Of a DNA stretch of 64,000 nt, positions 10,691 to 22,600 are shown one piece after another. Position numbers and translations under genes: made by a program. Positions within the stretch are counted from its first letter, which is position 1. Each line of letters opens with the position of its first letter. A model generated the notes under the pieces. The model made no database searches. It was not told where the DNA came from and saw nothing but the letters and a program-made list of their open reading frames with translations. Source of the stretch: Monodelphis domestica (taxonomy: Eukaryota > Chordata > Mammalia > Didelphimorphia > Didelphidae); NCBI RefSeq assembly GCF_027887165.1, contig NC_077230.1:345059850-345123849 (forward strand). The letters run 5' to 3'.

Positions 10691-12131
10691 AGAGACACCA
10701 CAGAAGAGGATGAAGGTTTAGAAGCAAAAAATTAAATGTATGGGTTTGGGAACAGGTTAAGAATCACAAGCAACCCTTAGGTTTCCAAGGTTGGTGATGC
10801 CATCAGCAAATACTGGGAGATCTGGAAGATTTGGGGGTCAATGACAAGTTCTATGTTGGGTAAAGTGAGTCTGAGGGGTCAGGATGGCATTCTGTTAGAA
10901 ATGGCCACAACTCAAGTAGACGTTGTAAAAGATTCTCTTTGTGGGCAGTGTAGTCAGGTGGTTAGAAAGCTGGCCTTGGTCAGGAAAATCACTTCTAATG
11001 TGTACTGGCTGGCTGAAATCCCTTAATCTCTTAGTGCTCAAGGCAGCTGGTGCAAATCTGAAGCAGGAAAAGGGGTTTCCACACCTACTTCTGACACCAA
11101 AGGGGAAAAAAGCCCATAAAGAAAAAGTATATCATTTCTCTGAGGGTCTGCTATATTGTAACAAGGCCCTCGGGAAGATGAAAGCCTTCCCGACCAGAAG
11201 GAAAGCACATCAGCTTCTTGAGAGCCAGAACTGCTGTGTTTGTCTGCATTTTTATTTTAGGATAGTACTTGGTACAGGGTAAGCACTTCATATAAGTTTG
11301 CTGACTGACTGATCTCTCATGGTAGAATTTTAAGCCAGAGACTAGGTAAGGAGGGAGATGTTTTGGGGGCAAGGACTGGTTTTTGAAGGGCTGTATACTC
11401 CTAAAATAAGGTCTGATCTACACCTATCTTTTTTTTTTTAATTGCTTTAATTAATTTAGAATATTTTTCCATGGTTACATGATTCATGTTCTTTCCCTCC
11501 CCTCATACCGTTCCCGCTCCCGTAGCCAATGCACAATTCCACTGGGTTCTACATGTGTCATTGATCAAAACCTATTTCCAAATTATTGATATTTGCACCA
11601 GGGTGATCGTTTAGAGCCTGCATCCCCAGTCGTATCCCCATCAAACCAGATCTAGACCTCTCTTAAGACCTACTGGTAAGGCTGGGGCACAGATGGTCCA
11701 GTCGGATTGCCATGGCGGGGGTGGTGTATACATCTGGAGCTGAAGTGATTTGTCTACATGGGCTATGTGAGTGTGAGGTGCCAAGAAATAAACACATCCA
11801 AGCTGGGATCCCGGCAAGAGATTCAGTGATGCCAGGTACAAGGAACAGCTAGGAACGTCACTAAATCATGGAGCAAGGACCATAAAGCCACGGAAACTAC
11901 AACAGGGCTAGACAGGAGCCCAGAGCAGTCGGCCATGCCCACAAGGATCTAGAAGGGCTAACTATAGCCGTTCATTACACTGGGAATGGATCTGGGCTCA
12001 TACCCTAGTTCTGAAATCTCTTAGTCATATGACCTTGCCCATGTGTAGACGATGATTCTTTCCCTACATACCTTTGTTTTGTCCTTCTGGGGTTATTGTG
12101 AGATTGGGAAATGGCTAAGGACTTGGGCAAT
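10691..12131. other. Non-genic stretch downstream of NEU3
   Basis: Mostly unique-looking DNA around the LINE tail at 11425-11620. Faint MIR-like remains (gcagtgtagtcaggtggttagaaag, about 10945) are the only pattern. No gene is recognised. Confidence 0.4.
11425..11620 (-). mobile_element. 5'-truncated marsupial LINE 3' end
   Basis: A T-run at 11429 followed by ttaattgctttaattaattt-like DNA and ccatggttacatgattcatg...ccaaattattgatatttgca is the reverse complement of a LINE 3' end with its A tail. This pattern is common in marsupial DNA. It is probably L1-related. Confidence 0.6.
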
Positions 12132-12135
12132 GAGT

Positions 12136-12535
12136 TGTTATGCAGTAAAAAAACCAACCAACCTCCACTCTGGTATGTGTGGGATGACAGAACAGGGCCC
12201 TTGGGTATGCCAACAGTCACCCACCTAGCCCCTGGGTATGCCAACAATATTCCACCTTTCATGTCTGTCCAAATATCACCCACTTGTTATGCTAATCACC
12301 CATTTGTATTGTCAACCTAGCCAAAATCATTAACAGAATATTCTAAAAATATTGTCATTCCCCATCAAGTAACTCAACTATGACTGCTTTAACCAATATA
12401 AACTCCACTCTGACTCGGCTTCTTCGGAACTCACTTGCTGAGCTTCCCCTAGCATGCTAGTAATAAACTTCCCCTTGCCTGAATTGCATTGTCTCCGTGT
12501 GTTCCTTGGGGTGATTGTCCACTTGGCCCCTAACA
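12136..12535 (+). mobile_element. Solo LTR with 4-bp target duplication
   Basis: This 400-bp element begins TGTTATGC and ends CCTAACA, with perfect TGTTA/TAACA ends. It is flanked by GAGT at 12132-12135 and 12536-12539. A TATA-like caatataaac (about 12395) and AATAAAC (about 12463) mark promoter and polyadenylation parts, and the U5-like tail tccgtgtgttccttgggg resembles gammaretrovirus-type LTRs. Only one LTR is present, the usual product of recombination between two. Confidence 0.88.
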
Positions 12536-12869
12536 GAGTCAAGAGATATTGTGGTATAGTAAAAAAGGGGTGCAGACTTAGATTAAAAAGGTGTCAGTGC
12601 CAGTCTTGGATATGCTTCCTAGTGGTAAAGCCTTAGATAAGTCATTTCCTTTCTTTGAACCTCAGTCTCCTCATTTGTCAAACATGACACTTGTCCTCCC
12701 TAGCTTACTGATATCTGGAAAAAATGAACAAAAAGTACCTATAGGCATACTTTGCAGCACCATGTAAGTATCAGCTATTCCACCATTATTATTTAGAGAC
12801 TTTCTCAAAGAGGATATTTTCTCATTTAATCTTCCTTCCTTTTCAGTACGTGATGAAGTCTTTTATCTG

Positions 12870-13110
12870 TTGTTTAGTCATGGCCAACTTCTCATGACCC
12901 CATTTGGGGTTTTCTTGGCAAAGGTACTAGTTTGCCATTTGCTTCTCCAACTCATCTTTACAGATGAGGAAACTGAGGCCAACAGGGTGAAGTGACTTGC
13001 CCAGGGATCGCACAATTAATAAGTGTCTGAGGCCAGATTTGAACTCAGAAAAATGAGTCTTCCTGACTTCAGGCCCAGCACTTTATCCACTGTGCCACCT
13101 AGCTCCATCT
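12870..13110 (-). mobile_element. Marsupial MIR-type SINE
   Basis: The reverse complement runs from gagctaggtggcacagtgga to the 3' tail catgaccccatttggggttt. It is the same family as the SINE split by the LTR at 28.3 kb. Confidence 0.85.
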
Positions 13111-13177
13111 AGTTTCCTATGATCTCTAGGATTAAATATAAAATACATTGGATTTTAAGGCTTTTCATATTCTAGCT

Positions 13178-13378
13178 TTTTAAAAACTCTTACCTCCTGC
13201 CTTAGAATCAATACTAAGTACTGGTTCCAAGGCAAAAGAGTGATATGGGCTAGGCAATGAGGGTTAAATGACTTGCCCAGGGTCACACAACCAAGGGGTA
13301 CCTGAGGCCAGATACGAACCCAGGACCTTCCATCTCTAGACCTGGCCCTCTATTGGCTTAGCTACCTAGCTGCTCCTA
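13178..13378 (-). mobile_element. Marsupial tRNA-like SINE
   Basis: The reverse complement has gagcagctaggtagctaagc at its 5' end, the gtgtgaccctgggcaagtca core and a gaggtaagagtttttaaa tail. Confidence 0.88.
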
Positions 13379-13389
13379 CCTCTTTCCAA

Positions 13390-13750
13390 TCTTCTTACAC
13401 CTTCTTCTCCCTCCATATACTCTACAATCCAGGGATACTTGCCTCCCTTCTGTTATTTGCATGAAATATTCCACCCCTGGACTCTGTCTCCCTGTCCCTG
13501 ATTGTCCCTCATGCTTGGAATTCTCTCCCTCCTTCCTTCTGTCACCATCTTTCTCCAAGTCTCAATGAAAACCCTGCCTTCTGCAAAAAGCCTTTCCCAG
13601 ACTCCTTAATCCTAGAACCTTCCTTCGGTGATTCTCTTCAGTCCATCCTGCATAGAGCTATTGGGCCAAAGTTATCTGCATGTCTTCTCTCCATCACACT
13701 GTGAGCTACCTGAGGGCAGGAATTGTGTTTATGTTTCTTTGTAACCATTA
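13390..13750 (+). mobile_element. L2 LINE relic (3' end)
   Basis: Typical L2 order: atactctacaatccagggat, tccaagtctcaatgaaaacc, ctgtgagctacctgagggca and ggaattgtgtttatg. No ORF survives. Confidence 0.65.
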
Positions 13751-13751
13751 C

Positions 13752-13960
13752 TTTTTTTTTAAACCCATACCTTTCCCCCTAGAATTAATCAGTACTCTAC
13801 TGGTCCCAAGGCAGAAGAGTGGAAGGGCTAGGCGGAGGGGGTTGAGTGACTTGCCCAGGATCACTAGGAAGTATCTGAGACCACATTTGAACTCAGGACC
13901 TCCCATCTCTAGGCTTAGCTCTATATCCACTGAGCCACCCAGCTGCCACCCTGCAGCCCT
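13752..13960 (-). mobile_element. Marsupial tRNA-like SINE
   Basis: The reverse complement begins ggcagctgggtggctcagtg, with a gggcaagtcact core and a gtatgggtttaaaa tail. It is a relatively well-preserved copy. Confidence 0.9.
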
Positions 13961-14631
13961 CTGCACCCGGTATAGAAATACTTGCTAACTTAACTCGGGT
14001 CCTTCTGTCTCTACATGCTGAAGATGTAAGAGGTCTGCCCAGGTCCCTTGCATCTCCCAGCATAGGTGAGGGGAGGAAGCATCTGTTCCAACTTGCTCAT
14101 TGCTTTTCTTCCCAAACAATCAGTGTTTGCTCCTGTCTATCCTTCTTAACTCTCCAGGACCCCGAGGCTCGGAGAGAAGAAAAACACTGACAAGCCTCTG
14201 AGCAAGGCCCAGCCTTGGGAGTCCTGACTTCCAATGGGCATTCTTTCCTCGGCAAAATGCCAACCGGTCCCTTCTGCCTCTTGAACAAGAGATGGAAGAG
14301 GATCAAGAGCAAAAGGAACCAAGGCTGGGGCAAAGAGAGAGTGGGAAGAGATATGGGTTTCAATTATCCACTGAATTCATTGAACAGTTAGTTACCTCTA
14401 ATTCTCCCTGTTTGCCTCAGTGTCTTCACCTGTAAAATGGGAGTAACAACAGCAGCAGCTACTGGGTGAGCCTGTTGGAAGGGTCAAATGAGATAATATC
14501 TATAGAACGCTTTGCAAACGTTTTGGCAATAGAGAAGGGCTGGCCTGTACTGTGACTTGCCCTCATCGCCCTGCAGGCGAGCCAGGCAGCTGGGGTCTCC
14601 CTAGCTCTCACCCAGGAAGTGGCGGCTAAAG
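13961..14631 (-). other. Probable NEU3 3' UTR region with a MIR relic
   Basis: This is DNA immediately 3' of the NEU3 stop. A MIR-type SINE (plus orientation, ttgcctcagtgtcttcacctgt...gagataatatctatagaacg) lies at about 14410-14525, probably within the UTR. I could not fix a convincing polyadenylation signal, so the transcript end is unknown. Confidence 0.4.
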
Positions 14632-15711
14632 CTAGTCTCCACTCCAGTTGCTGACACTGTCCAAGCCTGAACGGTCTTCCGAAATGTGCTTGAGGAGCTC
14701 CTGGTCCGTGAACAGCTGGAAGGTGATCTGCTCGGTTTCGTGTTTCTCTCCGCACTCAAACAAGCAGCCAAACAAGCCCTCTTCAAGGACAGCCAAGTCG
14801 GAGTAGCCGCTGGGGCCCTTGTGGAGGATCCAGGGCTGGGACCAGCAAACGGCTTCCAGGGGAGCTCGGTTCAGATAGATGCCCAGGTTGAGCCTCCGTT
14901 TACTGCTCGTGGGGTGTGAATAAAGGAGCCACGAGGCCGGGGGCTTGCCGCCATCCTGCCCCTCTGGGGGAGTGCCGGGCAGAGTCGGGGGCTGGCCCGA
15001 GGAGACGTTCTCCCCATTGGGGGCTACTTCTACCGGAAGGCATGTCTTGCTCTGGAAGCTCACCACGCTTCCCTGACAACCGTGGCGGGGCTCCCGCAGC
15101 TCGCAGCACAAGGAAACCTTCCCAAAGTGTTCCCCCTGGTCTGCACTGAGTGCTTCCGCCCGGTATCTCCCAGGGGTCCGGGCGCTGCAGTATAACATGG
15201 GGCAGCCGTCGGGATTCATCACTTCTGCCACCTCACACTCTATGGTCTGGCCGGACTGCAGGAGCTGCCCGTGTTCCCAGGTGGCACCCAAGTCATCGCT
15301 GTAAAACATCAGGGAGTGCGGCCGGGCCCTACCCCAGAGAGGGTGCCCCAGGCAGCGCACCATGCGGTTGAAGCGATAGGCGTAGGCCGGGATGACCAGC
15401 CTCCCGGACTGCAGCTGGAGCCCGTGGCCCGGCCCCACAGCAAACGTAGCCCAGTGCGCTACCTCCTCCCCAATGACCTCCTCAGTCAGGTCCCTGATCT
15501 GGCTCCAAGAACGGCCCTCGTCCGAGCTGGAGACGAAGCACAGGCGGGCCGCGTTCTTCCCCCTGCAAATCTGCTGCCGCTCAGACACGTGGTTGCGAAC
15601 GCAAATGAAGAACAGGAAGACCTGCCTCCTCTTCTGCTCCCACACGGGGCAGGGGTTCATGGTGCGGAATCCGGGTAACGTGGCTTCCATCAGGGACTCC
15701 TGAGGCCCCCA
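14632..15711 (-). CDS. NEU3: NEU3 last coding exon (ganglioside sialidase, C-terminal 359 residues)
   Basis: Sialidase 3 removes terminal sialic acid from gangliosides at the plasma membrane and endosomes. The exon opens after a TTTAG acceptor (AG at 15712-15713) with W-G-P-Q-E-S-L-M-E-A-T-L-P-G and runs to a stop at 14632. Visible sialidase signatures are VGPGHG, two good Asp boxes (SDEGRSW and SDDLGATW), a degenerate third one (SADQGEHF) as in human, the glutamate-rich segment TIECEVAEV, the arginine motifs YCSARTP and LLYSHPTS, and the catalytic tyrosine in GPSGYSDL (Tyr372 of the spliced protein; human Tyr370). The reading frame is open throughout, with no break. It joins in phase 0 to the exon at 26244-26455, giving 428 residues, the standard human length. 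The plus-strand ORFs over this exon are shadows. Confidence 0.97.
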   Translation of the reverse strand, partial: WGPQESLMEATLPGFRTMNPCPVWEQKRRQVFLFFICVRNHVSERQQICRGKNAARLCFVSSSDEGRSWSQIRDLTEEVIGEEVAHWATFAVGPGHGLQLQSGRLVIPAYAYRFNRMVRCLGHPLWGRARPHSLMFYSDDLGATWEHGQLLQSGQTIECEVAEVMNPDGCPMLYCSARTPGRYRAEALSADQGEHFGKVSLCCELREPRHGCQGSVVSFQSKTCLPVEVAPNGENVSSGQPPTLPGTPPEGQDGGKPPASWLLYSHPTSSKRRLNLGIYLNRAPLEAVCWSQPWILHKGPSGYSDLAVLEEGLFGCLFECGEKHETEQITFQLFTDQELLKHISEDRSGLDSVSNWSGD

Positions 15712-16689
15712 CTAAAGCAAGAGAGAAAGAAAGAAAGAGCGTGGGAGATGGCCCAGAACAGGTCTTGGCCATAGCCGGGCTTCAAAAAATGTTTGCTGCA
15801 ATAATAAGCGTGTTAAAAAAAAAAGGCCAAGCCTATTCCGTCTAGAAAAAGCAAAGGTTAAGAAGGGAAGGGATTAAAAGCTCTAATAACAAAATACTCT
15901 CACAAAGTCCATTATCCCATTTTATCCTTATGAAGACCCTGGGCAGTAACGAGTATATTATTAATGTAAATAATGCTATTATTATAAATGGTTAACCCAC
16001 ATTTCTTGAGTGCTACAAAGGTGATAAATGTGCTTGCCCCCAGCAGTCCTCTGAAGCAGACAATGCAAAGATTATTATCTCCACTTTAAGGATGAAGAGG
16101 GTCTCCCCAAATCAGGCTGTTAATAAATATTGTAGCTGGTTTCCTGATGTCCAATCCAGGGCTCTTCCCTTTATGCCATAATGCTTTGAAATAAAAAGAA
16201 CTTACTAATATATCCATTTTACAGATGAGGAAACCAAAGCTCGAAGAGGTAGGTTACATGGTCAGGAAGTGGCAACTCCAATCCATGCACATTTATTAGG
16301 CTCCTAATAGATATCAGGCACTGTACTAAGACAGAGGGATTCAAAGAAAAGTAAAATAAATCAAACCCACAAACCCCAGGCCCCACTCTCTGTACAAACA
16401 AGATACAGACAGGCCAGAATGGGGGTAATCTCAGGAGGAGGATCAGGAAAGGCTTCTTCTAGAAGGTGGGACTTTTAGCTGAGACCTGAAGCCAGGAAAG
16501 CCAGGAGGTGAGGATGGGGAAGGAAAGGTTTCTAGGAATGGTGGTGGGCAGCCAGTGAAGATGTACAGTGTGTATGAGAGGGCGCAGAGGGGGGTATCTT
16601 GTGTAAAGAATGGCTGGGACATCCATGTCACTAGATCACACTGTACATGGGGGTAGCTGAGGTGAAAGAAGACTGGAGAGTCTGTAAAT

Positions 16690-17204
16690 CAAGAAACATT
16701 TATTAAGCACTTACAGTGTGTCAAGCACTGGTCCAAGTGCCTGGTTTGATAAAAAAAAAGGGGGCAAAAGACAGTTTCCTGCCTTCAAGGTGTTTATAGT
16801 TTAATGGGGGGAAAATAAGCAAATTTATATAGATGTATGCATGTATGTACATACATACAACATATACACATGTGTAATTATATGTACACATAATATATAC
16901 ACATAATTATGTATCATCTATAAAAGGATCACATATACAGGATAAATAGGAAATAATTAACAGAGGGAAGGCAGTAGAATTTTGAGGAGTTAAGGAAGGC
17001 TTTCTGTTGAAGGTGGGATTTTAATTGGGACTTAAAGGAATCCAGCAAGGTCAATAGTCAGAGTGGAGGAAGGAAGAATGTTCCAGGCCTGGAGGGCAGT
17101 CAGAGAAAATGCCCAGAAACTGATAGATGGGAATGTTTTGTTTGTGGAACTGCCAGGAGGCCAGAGTCACTGGATCAAAGAGTACTTGGCAGGGAATATG
17201 TTAT
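16690..17204 (+). repeat. Ancient unclassified repeat, left part split by the L1
   Basis: Contains agaaacatttattaagcac, then ggtgggattttaattgggac and ttccaggcctggagggcag. It continues beyond the L1 at 23852 with aggttatgaagggctttgaatgcc and caggaagccactagaa. Confidence 0.6.
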
Positions 17205-17224
17205 AAGAAGGCTGCAAAAGAGAC

Positions 17225-17245
17225 TTCCGGTCAAGATGGCGGCTT
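17225..17245 (+). promoter_or_regulatory. YY1-like site at the L1 5' end
   Basis: CAAGATGGCGGC, about 12 bases into the element, matches the YY1 core (AAGATGGCGGC). YY1 sites near the first bases are known to position initiation in human L1. Its use in this marsupial family is inference. Confidence 0.6.
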
Positions 17246-18211
17246 AGAGAAAGCTAAAGTCCAGATCTCCTGAAACCCTTCCTTACCGATCTCAAACTGA
17301 ATGCTCCTAGGGCACCGAAATTCAAAATGATCAACAACACAGACCCCGGGAGTCCTCCTCCTGGACCTGGACCTGAATCAAAAGGTACGGCCCCCCCCAA
17401 AAGCCAGAACCCGAGACCACTCAGACCTAAGGGGTAGGCAGAAGGAAGGTCCTAGGACCCATCCCCCCCAACCCAGAGAGCCGAGTCCGAGTCCGAGGCA
17501 GCAGAGGCAACCTCAGAGCCCCACGGCCTGCTATTCTGAAGGCCGCTTCCTGAAAACAACCTGACCCAGTCAAGGGGGCACCCAGACAGCAGGGAAACAG
17601 AGAGAGACGGGGGAGCTCTTAACCCCCTGGGAGGAGCCCTCGTGGCTCCGGGAAGCTACAGCCCCTCCCCCTCAGAGAGCAGGGTCATCTGGAACAACAG
17701 CAACCCTCAGGGCTGGCAAAAGGGCCTCGGGAGCCGGCTATTCTGAAGGCCACATCCTGAAAACAACCTGACCCAGTCGAGGGGGCACCCAGACAGCAGG
17801 GAAACAGAGAGGGGGGGGGGAGCTTGTAACCCCCTGGCTGGATCCTTCCATTGGAGTCTCACAAAAAGTCCCTGCCTCAAGGCATACTAAATTCAACCCA
17901 GGGAAAGCTAATCTCATTAGGAGCCCTGGAGCTCCAGGAAGCGGCAGCCCCTCCCCCCGCAGAGTGCTGCTGCTGACTGGCTAAGACACAGGAACAAGGG
18001 CAAAGCTAGGCTCAGAGCGTGGAAGTAAGGCAACTGAGAAGCATCAGGAGGGTGCTGAGGAGAGGAGGGCAGTAACAGGGACACACCAGCAACTCCTGGC
18101 TCCCCGGGAAGACAGAATAACAACTGCATAGAATGGACAATCTGCCTAGGGCTAAAACCTCTGAATGCCAGACAGAGATAAGAAAAGCTAATCCTCCCCA
18201 CTCAGATAGAG

Positions 18212-19133
18212 ATGGCAAACTACACAGAAGCACAAAAGCCCCAAAATTCCAAAAGAAACAAGAAGAAGGGGGCGACTTTGGACACATTTTATGAAGCGAA
18301 AATACAAAACACAGAGGAGATAGAAGAGGAAACACAAGCAAATGCTCCGATACCTTCCAAAGGAAATGGAAACTCTCCACAAACCCATGAAGAATTTGAA
18401 TCTGAAATGAGCAAAAAGATGGAAGCCTTCTGGGAGGAAAAGTGGAAATAATGCAAAAGAAATTCACACATCTACAAAACCAGTTTGACAAAACTGTAAA
18501 AGAAAACCAGGCTTTAAAGCAAGAACTAATAAAGCAAAGCCAAAAGACCAAGAAATTAGAAGAGAACATAAAATATCTCACTGACAAAGTGACAGATTTG
18601 GAAAATAGAGGGAGAAGAGATAATTTAAGAATAATTGGACTTCCAGAAAAGCCAGAAATAAACACCAAACTTGACATCGTAATACAAGAGATAATCAAAG
18701 AAAATTGCCCGGAGATTCAAGAACAAGGGGGCAATACAGTCACTGACAGAGCTCACAGAACACCCTCTACACTAAACCCCCAAAGACAACTCCCAGGAAT
18801 GTAATTGCCAAATTCAAAAACTCTCAAACAAAAGAAAAAATCCTACAAAAAGCCAGAAAAAGACAATTTATATATAAAGGAATTCCAATCAGGGTCACAC
18901 AAGACCTTCCAAGTTCTACCCTAAATGATCGTAAGGCATGGAACATGATCTTCAGAAAGGCAAGAGAGCTGGGTCTTCAACCAAGAATCAGCTATCCAGC
19001 AAAACTGACTATATACTTCCAAGGGAAAGTATGGGCATTCAACAAAATAGAAGATTTCCAACTTTTTGCAATGAAAAGACCAGAGCTCTGCGGAAAGTTC
19101 GATATTGAAAATCAAAGAGCATGGAATACCTGA
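18212..19133 (+). pseudogene. L1 ORF1 (RNA-binding protein), broken
   Basis: ORF1 starts MANYTEAQKPQNSKRNKKKG and continues through a coiled-coil-like region rich in Lys/Glu/Gln (LENIKYLTDKVTDLENR) into the RRM-type signature RRDNLRIIGLPEKPE. The C-terminal domain is represented by MIFRKARELGLQPRISYPAK and a CGKFDIENQ end. The frame changes near 18442 (after WEEKWK) and again near 18800, and a stop follows STLND-like residues near 18924, so no intact ORF1 protein is encoded. A minus-strand 228-codon ORF over the same DNA is a shadow. Confidence 0.9.
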
Positions 19134-19669
19134 AAAGGTAAATATGAAGGAAAGGGAAAAGGAAAAAATGTTATCTTCTTCTTTTACTCAAACTCTCTAC
19201 TATAAGGACTACATTTATATCAATCTATGTATACTAACACGTGGGGGAAATGTAATGTGTAAATAGGGGGAAAAGAAAGACCAAATAGAATAATCTTTCT
19301 CACCCAAAGATTCACACGGGAAGGGGAGGGGAAGAAAACTCCTATAAGAAGGAGAGGAAGAGAATTTTTACTTAAACCTTACTCTCAGGGAAATCAACTC
19401 TGAGAGGGAAAAACATCCAGATCCATTGGGATCTTGAATTCTATCTTACCCAACAAGGGTAGGGAGAAGGGAAAACCAAGGGGGGGAGGGGGAGAGGGAA
19501 AACAAAAGGGGAGGGAAAGAGAGGGGGGGAAGGGGAAGGAACAAAAAGGGAGGGACTAAAAAGGGAAACATATCAAGGGAGGGGACAAGGGGGATCAATT
19601 TAAGGTAAATCACTGGACTAAAAGGTAGAGCCGAGGAAGAAAAGGTTAGAACTAGGGAAGAATATCAAA

Positions 19670-22600
19670 ATGCCAGGGAGTGCACAAATGACAGTCATAA
19701 CTTTGAACGTGAATGGGATGAACTCACCCATAAAACGTAGACGAATAGCAGAATGGATTAGAATCCAAAACCCTACCATATGTTGTCTTCAAGAAACACA
19801 CATGAGGCGGGTTGATACCCACAAGGTCAGAATTAAAGGATGGAGTAAGACCTTCTGGGCCTCAACTGATATAAAGAAGGCAGGAGTGGTAATCATGATA
19901 TCTGATAAAGCCAATGCAAAAATAGACCTGATCAAAAGGGATAGGGAAGGTCATTATATTTTGTTAAAAAAGGGACTTTAGATAATGAGGAAATATCACT
20001 AATCGACATGTATGCACCAAATAATATAGCATCCAAATTTTTAATAGAGAACCTAGGAGAATTGAAGGGAGAAATAGACAGTGAAACCATATTAGTGGGA
20101 GACTTAAACCAACCATTATCAAATTTAGATAAATCAAACCAAAAAAATAAATAAGAAAGAGGTGAAAGAAGTGAATGAAATCTTAGAAAAATTAGAATTA
20201 ATAGACATATGGAGAAAAATAAATAGGGATAAAAAGGAATACACCTTCTTCTCAGCACCACATGGCACATTCACAAAAATTGACCATACATTAGGTCACA
20301 GAAACATAGCACACAAAAGCAGGAAAGCAGAAATAATAAATGCAGCCTTCTCAGATCACAAGGCAATAAAAATAATGATCAGTAAAGGTACATGGAAAAC
20401 CAAATCAAAAACTAATTGGAAATTAAACAATATGATACTCCAAAATCATTTAGTTAGAGAAGAAATCATAGAAACAATTAATAATTTTATCGAGGAAAAT
20501 GACAATGGCAAGACATCCTTTCAAACATTTTGGGATGCAGCCAAAGCAGTAATAAGAGGTAAATTCATATCCCTGAGTGCATATATCAACAAACTAGGGA
20601 GAGCAGAGATCAATCAATTGGAAATGCAAATAAAAAAACTCGAAAGTGATCAAATTAAAACCCCCCAGCAGAAAACCAAACTAGAAATCCTAAAAATTAG
20701 GGGAGAAATTAACAAAATCGAAAGTGATAGAACTATTGATTTAATAAATAAGACAAGAAGCTGGTACTTTGAAAAAACAAACAAAATAGACAAAGTACTG
20801 GTCAATCTAATTAAAAAAAGGAAGGAAGAAAAGCAAATTAACAGCATCAAAGATGAAAAGGGGGACAGCACCTCCGATGAAGAGGAAATTAAGGCAATCA
20901 TTAGAAATTACTTTGCCCAATTATATGGCAATAAATACACCAACTTAGGTGATATGGATGAATATATACAAAAATACAAACTGCCTAGACTAACAGAAGA
21001 GGAAATAGAATTCTTAAATAATCCCATATCAGAAAATGAAATCCAACAAGCCATCAAAGAACTTCCTAAGAAAAAATCCCCAGGGCCTGATGGATTCACC
21101 AGTGAATTCTATCATTCAGAGAACAGTTAATCCCAATACTATACAAATTATTTGACATAATAAGCAAAGAGGGAGTTCTACCAAACTCCTTTTATGACAC
21201 AAACATGGTACTGATTCCAAAACCAGGCAGGTCAAAAACAGAGAAAGAAAACTATAGACCAATCTCCCTAATGAATATAGATGCAAAAATCTTAAATAGG
21301 ATACTAGCAAAAAGACTCCAGCAAGTGATCAGAAGGGTCATCCACCATATCAAGTAGGATTTATACCAGGGATGCAGGGCTGGTTCAATATTAGGAAAAC
21401 CATCCACATAATTGACCACATCAACAAACAAACCAACAAGAATCACATGATTATCTCAATAGATGCAGAAAAAGCCTTTGATAAAATACAACACCCATTC
21501 CTATTAAAAACACTAGGAAGCATAGGAATAGAAGGGTCATTCCTAAAAATAATAAACAGTATATATCTAAAACCATCAGCTAATATCATCTGCAATGGGG
21601 ATAAACTAGATGCATTCCCATTAAGATCAGGAGTGAAACAAGGATGCCCATTATCACCTCTACTATTTGACATTGTACTAGAAACACTAGCAGTAGCAAT
21701 TAGAGAAGAAAAAGAAATTGAAGGCATCAAAATAGGCAAGGAGGAGACCAAGTTATCACTCTTTGCAGATGACATGATGGTCTACTTAAAGAACCCTATA
21801 GATTCAACCAAAAAGCTAATTGAAATAATCAACAACTTTAGCAAAGTTGCAGGATACAAAATAAACCCACATAAGTCATCAGCTTTTCTATATATCTCCA
21901 ACACAGCTCAGCAGCAAAAAAGAAATCCCATTCAAAGAAAGAGAAATCCCATTCAAAATCACCTTAGACAAAATAAAATACCTAGGAATCTATCTCCCAA
22001 GACAAACACAGGAACTATATGAACACAATTACAAAACACTCTCCACACAACTAAAACTAGACTTGAACAATTGGAAAAACATTAACTGCTCATGGATAGG
22101 ATGAGCCAATATAATAAAAATGACCATCCTACCCAAACTCATCTATCTATTTAGTGCCATACCCATTGAACTCCCAAAATATTTCTTTACTGATTTAGAA
22201 AAAACCATAACAAAATTCATTTGGAATAACAAAAGATCAAGGATATCCAGGGAAATAATGAAAAAAAAAACACATATGATGGGGGCCTTGCAGTCCCAGA
22301 CCTTAAACTATATTACAAAGCAGCAGTCATCAAAACAATTTGGTACTGGCTAAGAAACAGAAAGGAAGATCAGTGGAACAGACTCGGGGAAAGCGACCTC
22401 AGCAAGACAGTATACGATAAACCCAAAGATCCTAGCTTTTGGGACAAAAATCCACTATTCGATAAAAACTGCTGGGAAAATTAGAAGACAGTGTGGGAGA
22501 GACTAGGAATAGATCAACACCTCACACCCTACACCAAGATAAATTCAAAATGGGTGAATGACTTAAACATAAAGAAGGAAACCATAAGTAAATTGGGTAA

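Noticed and set aside
14686-15703. Several plus-strand ORFs up to 135 codons
   Set aside because: They are shadows of the NEU3 last exon, with no similarity or signals of their own.
18012-18698. 228-codon minus-strand ORF
   Set aside because: It is antisense to L1 5' UTR/ORF1. The hydrophobic appearance comes from the A-rich sense strand.
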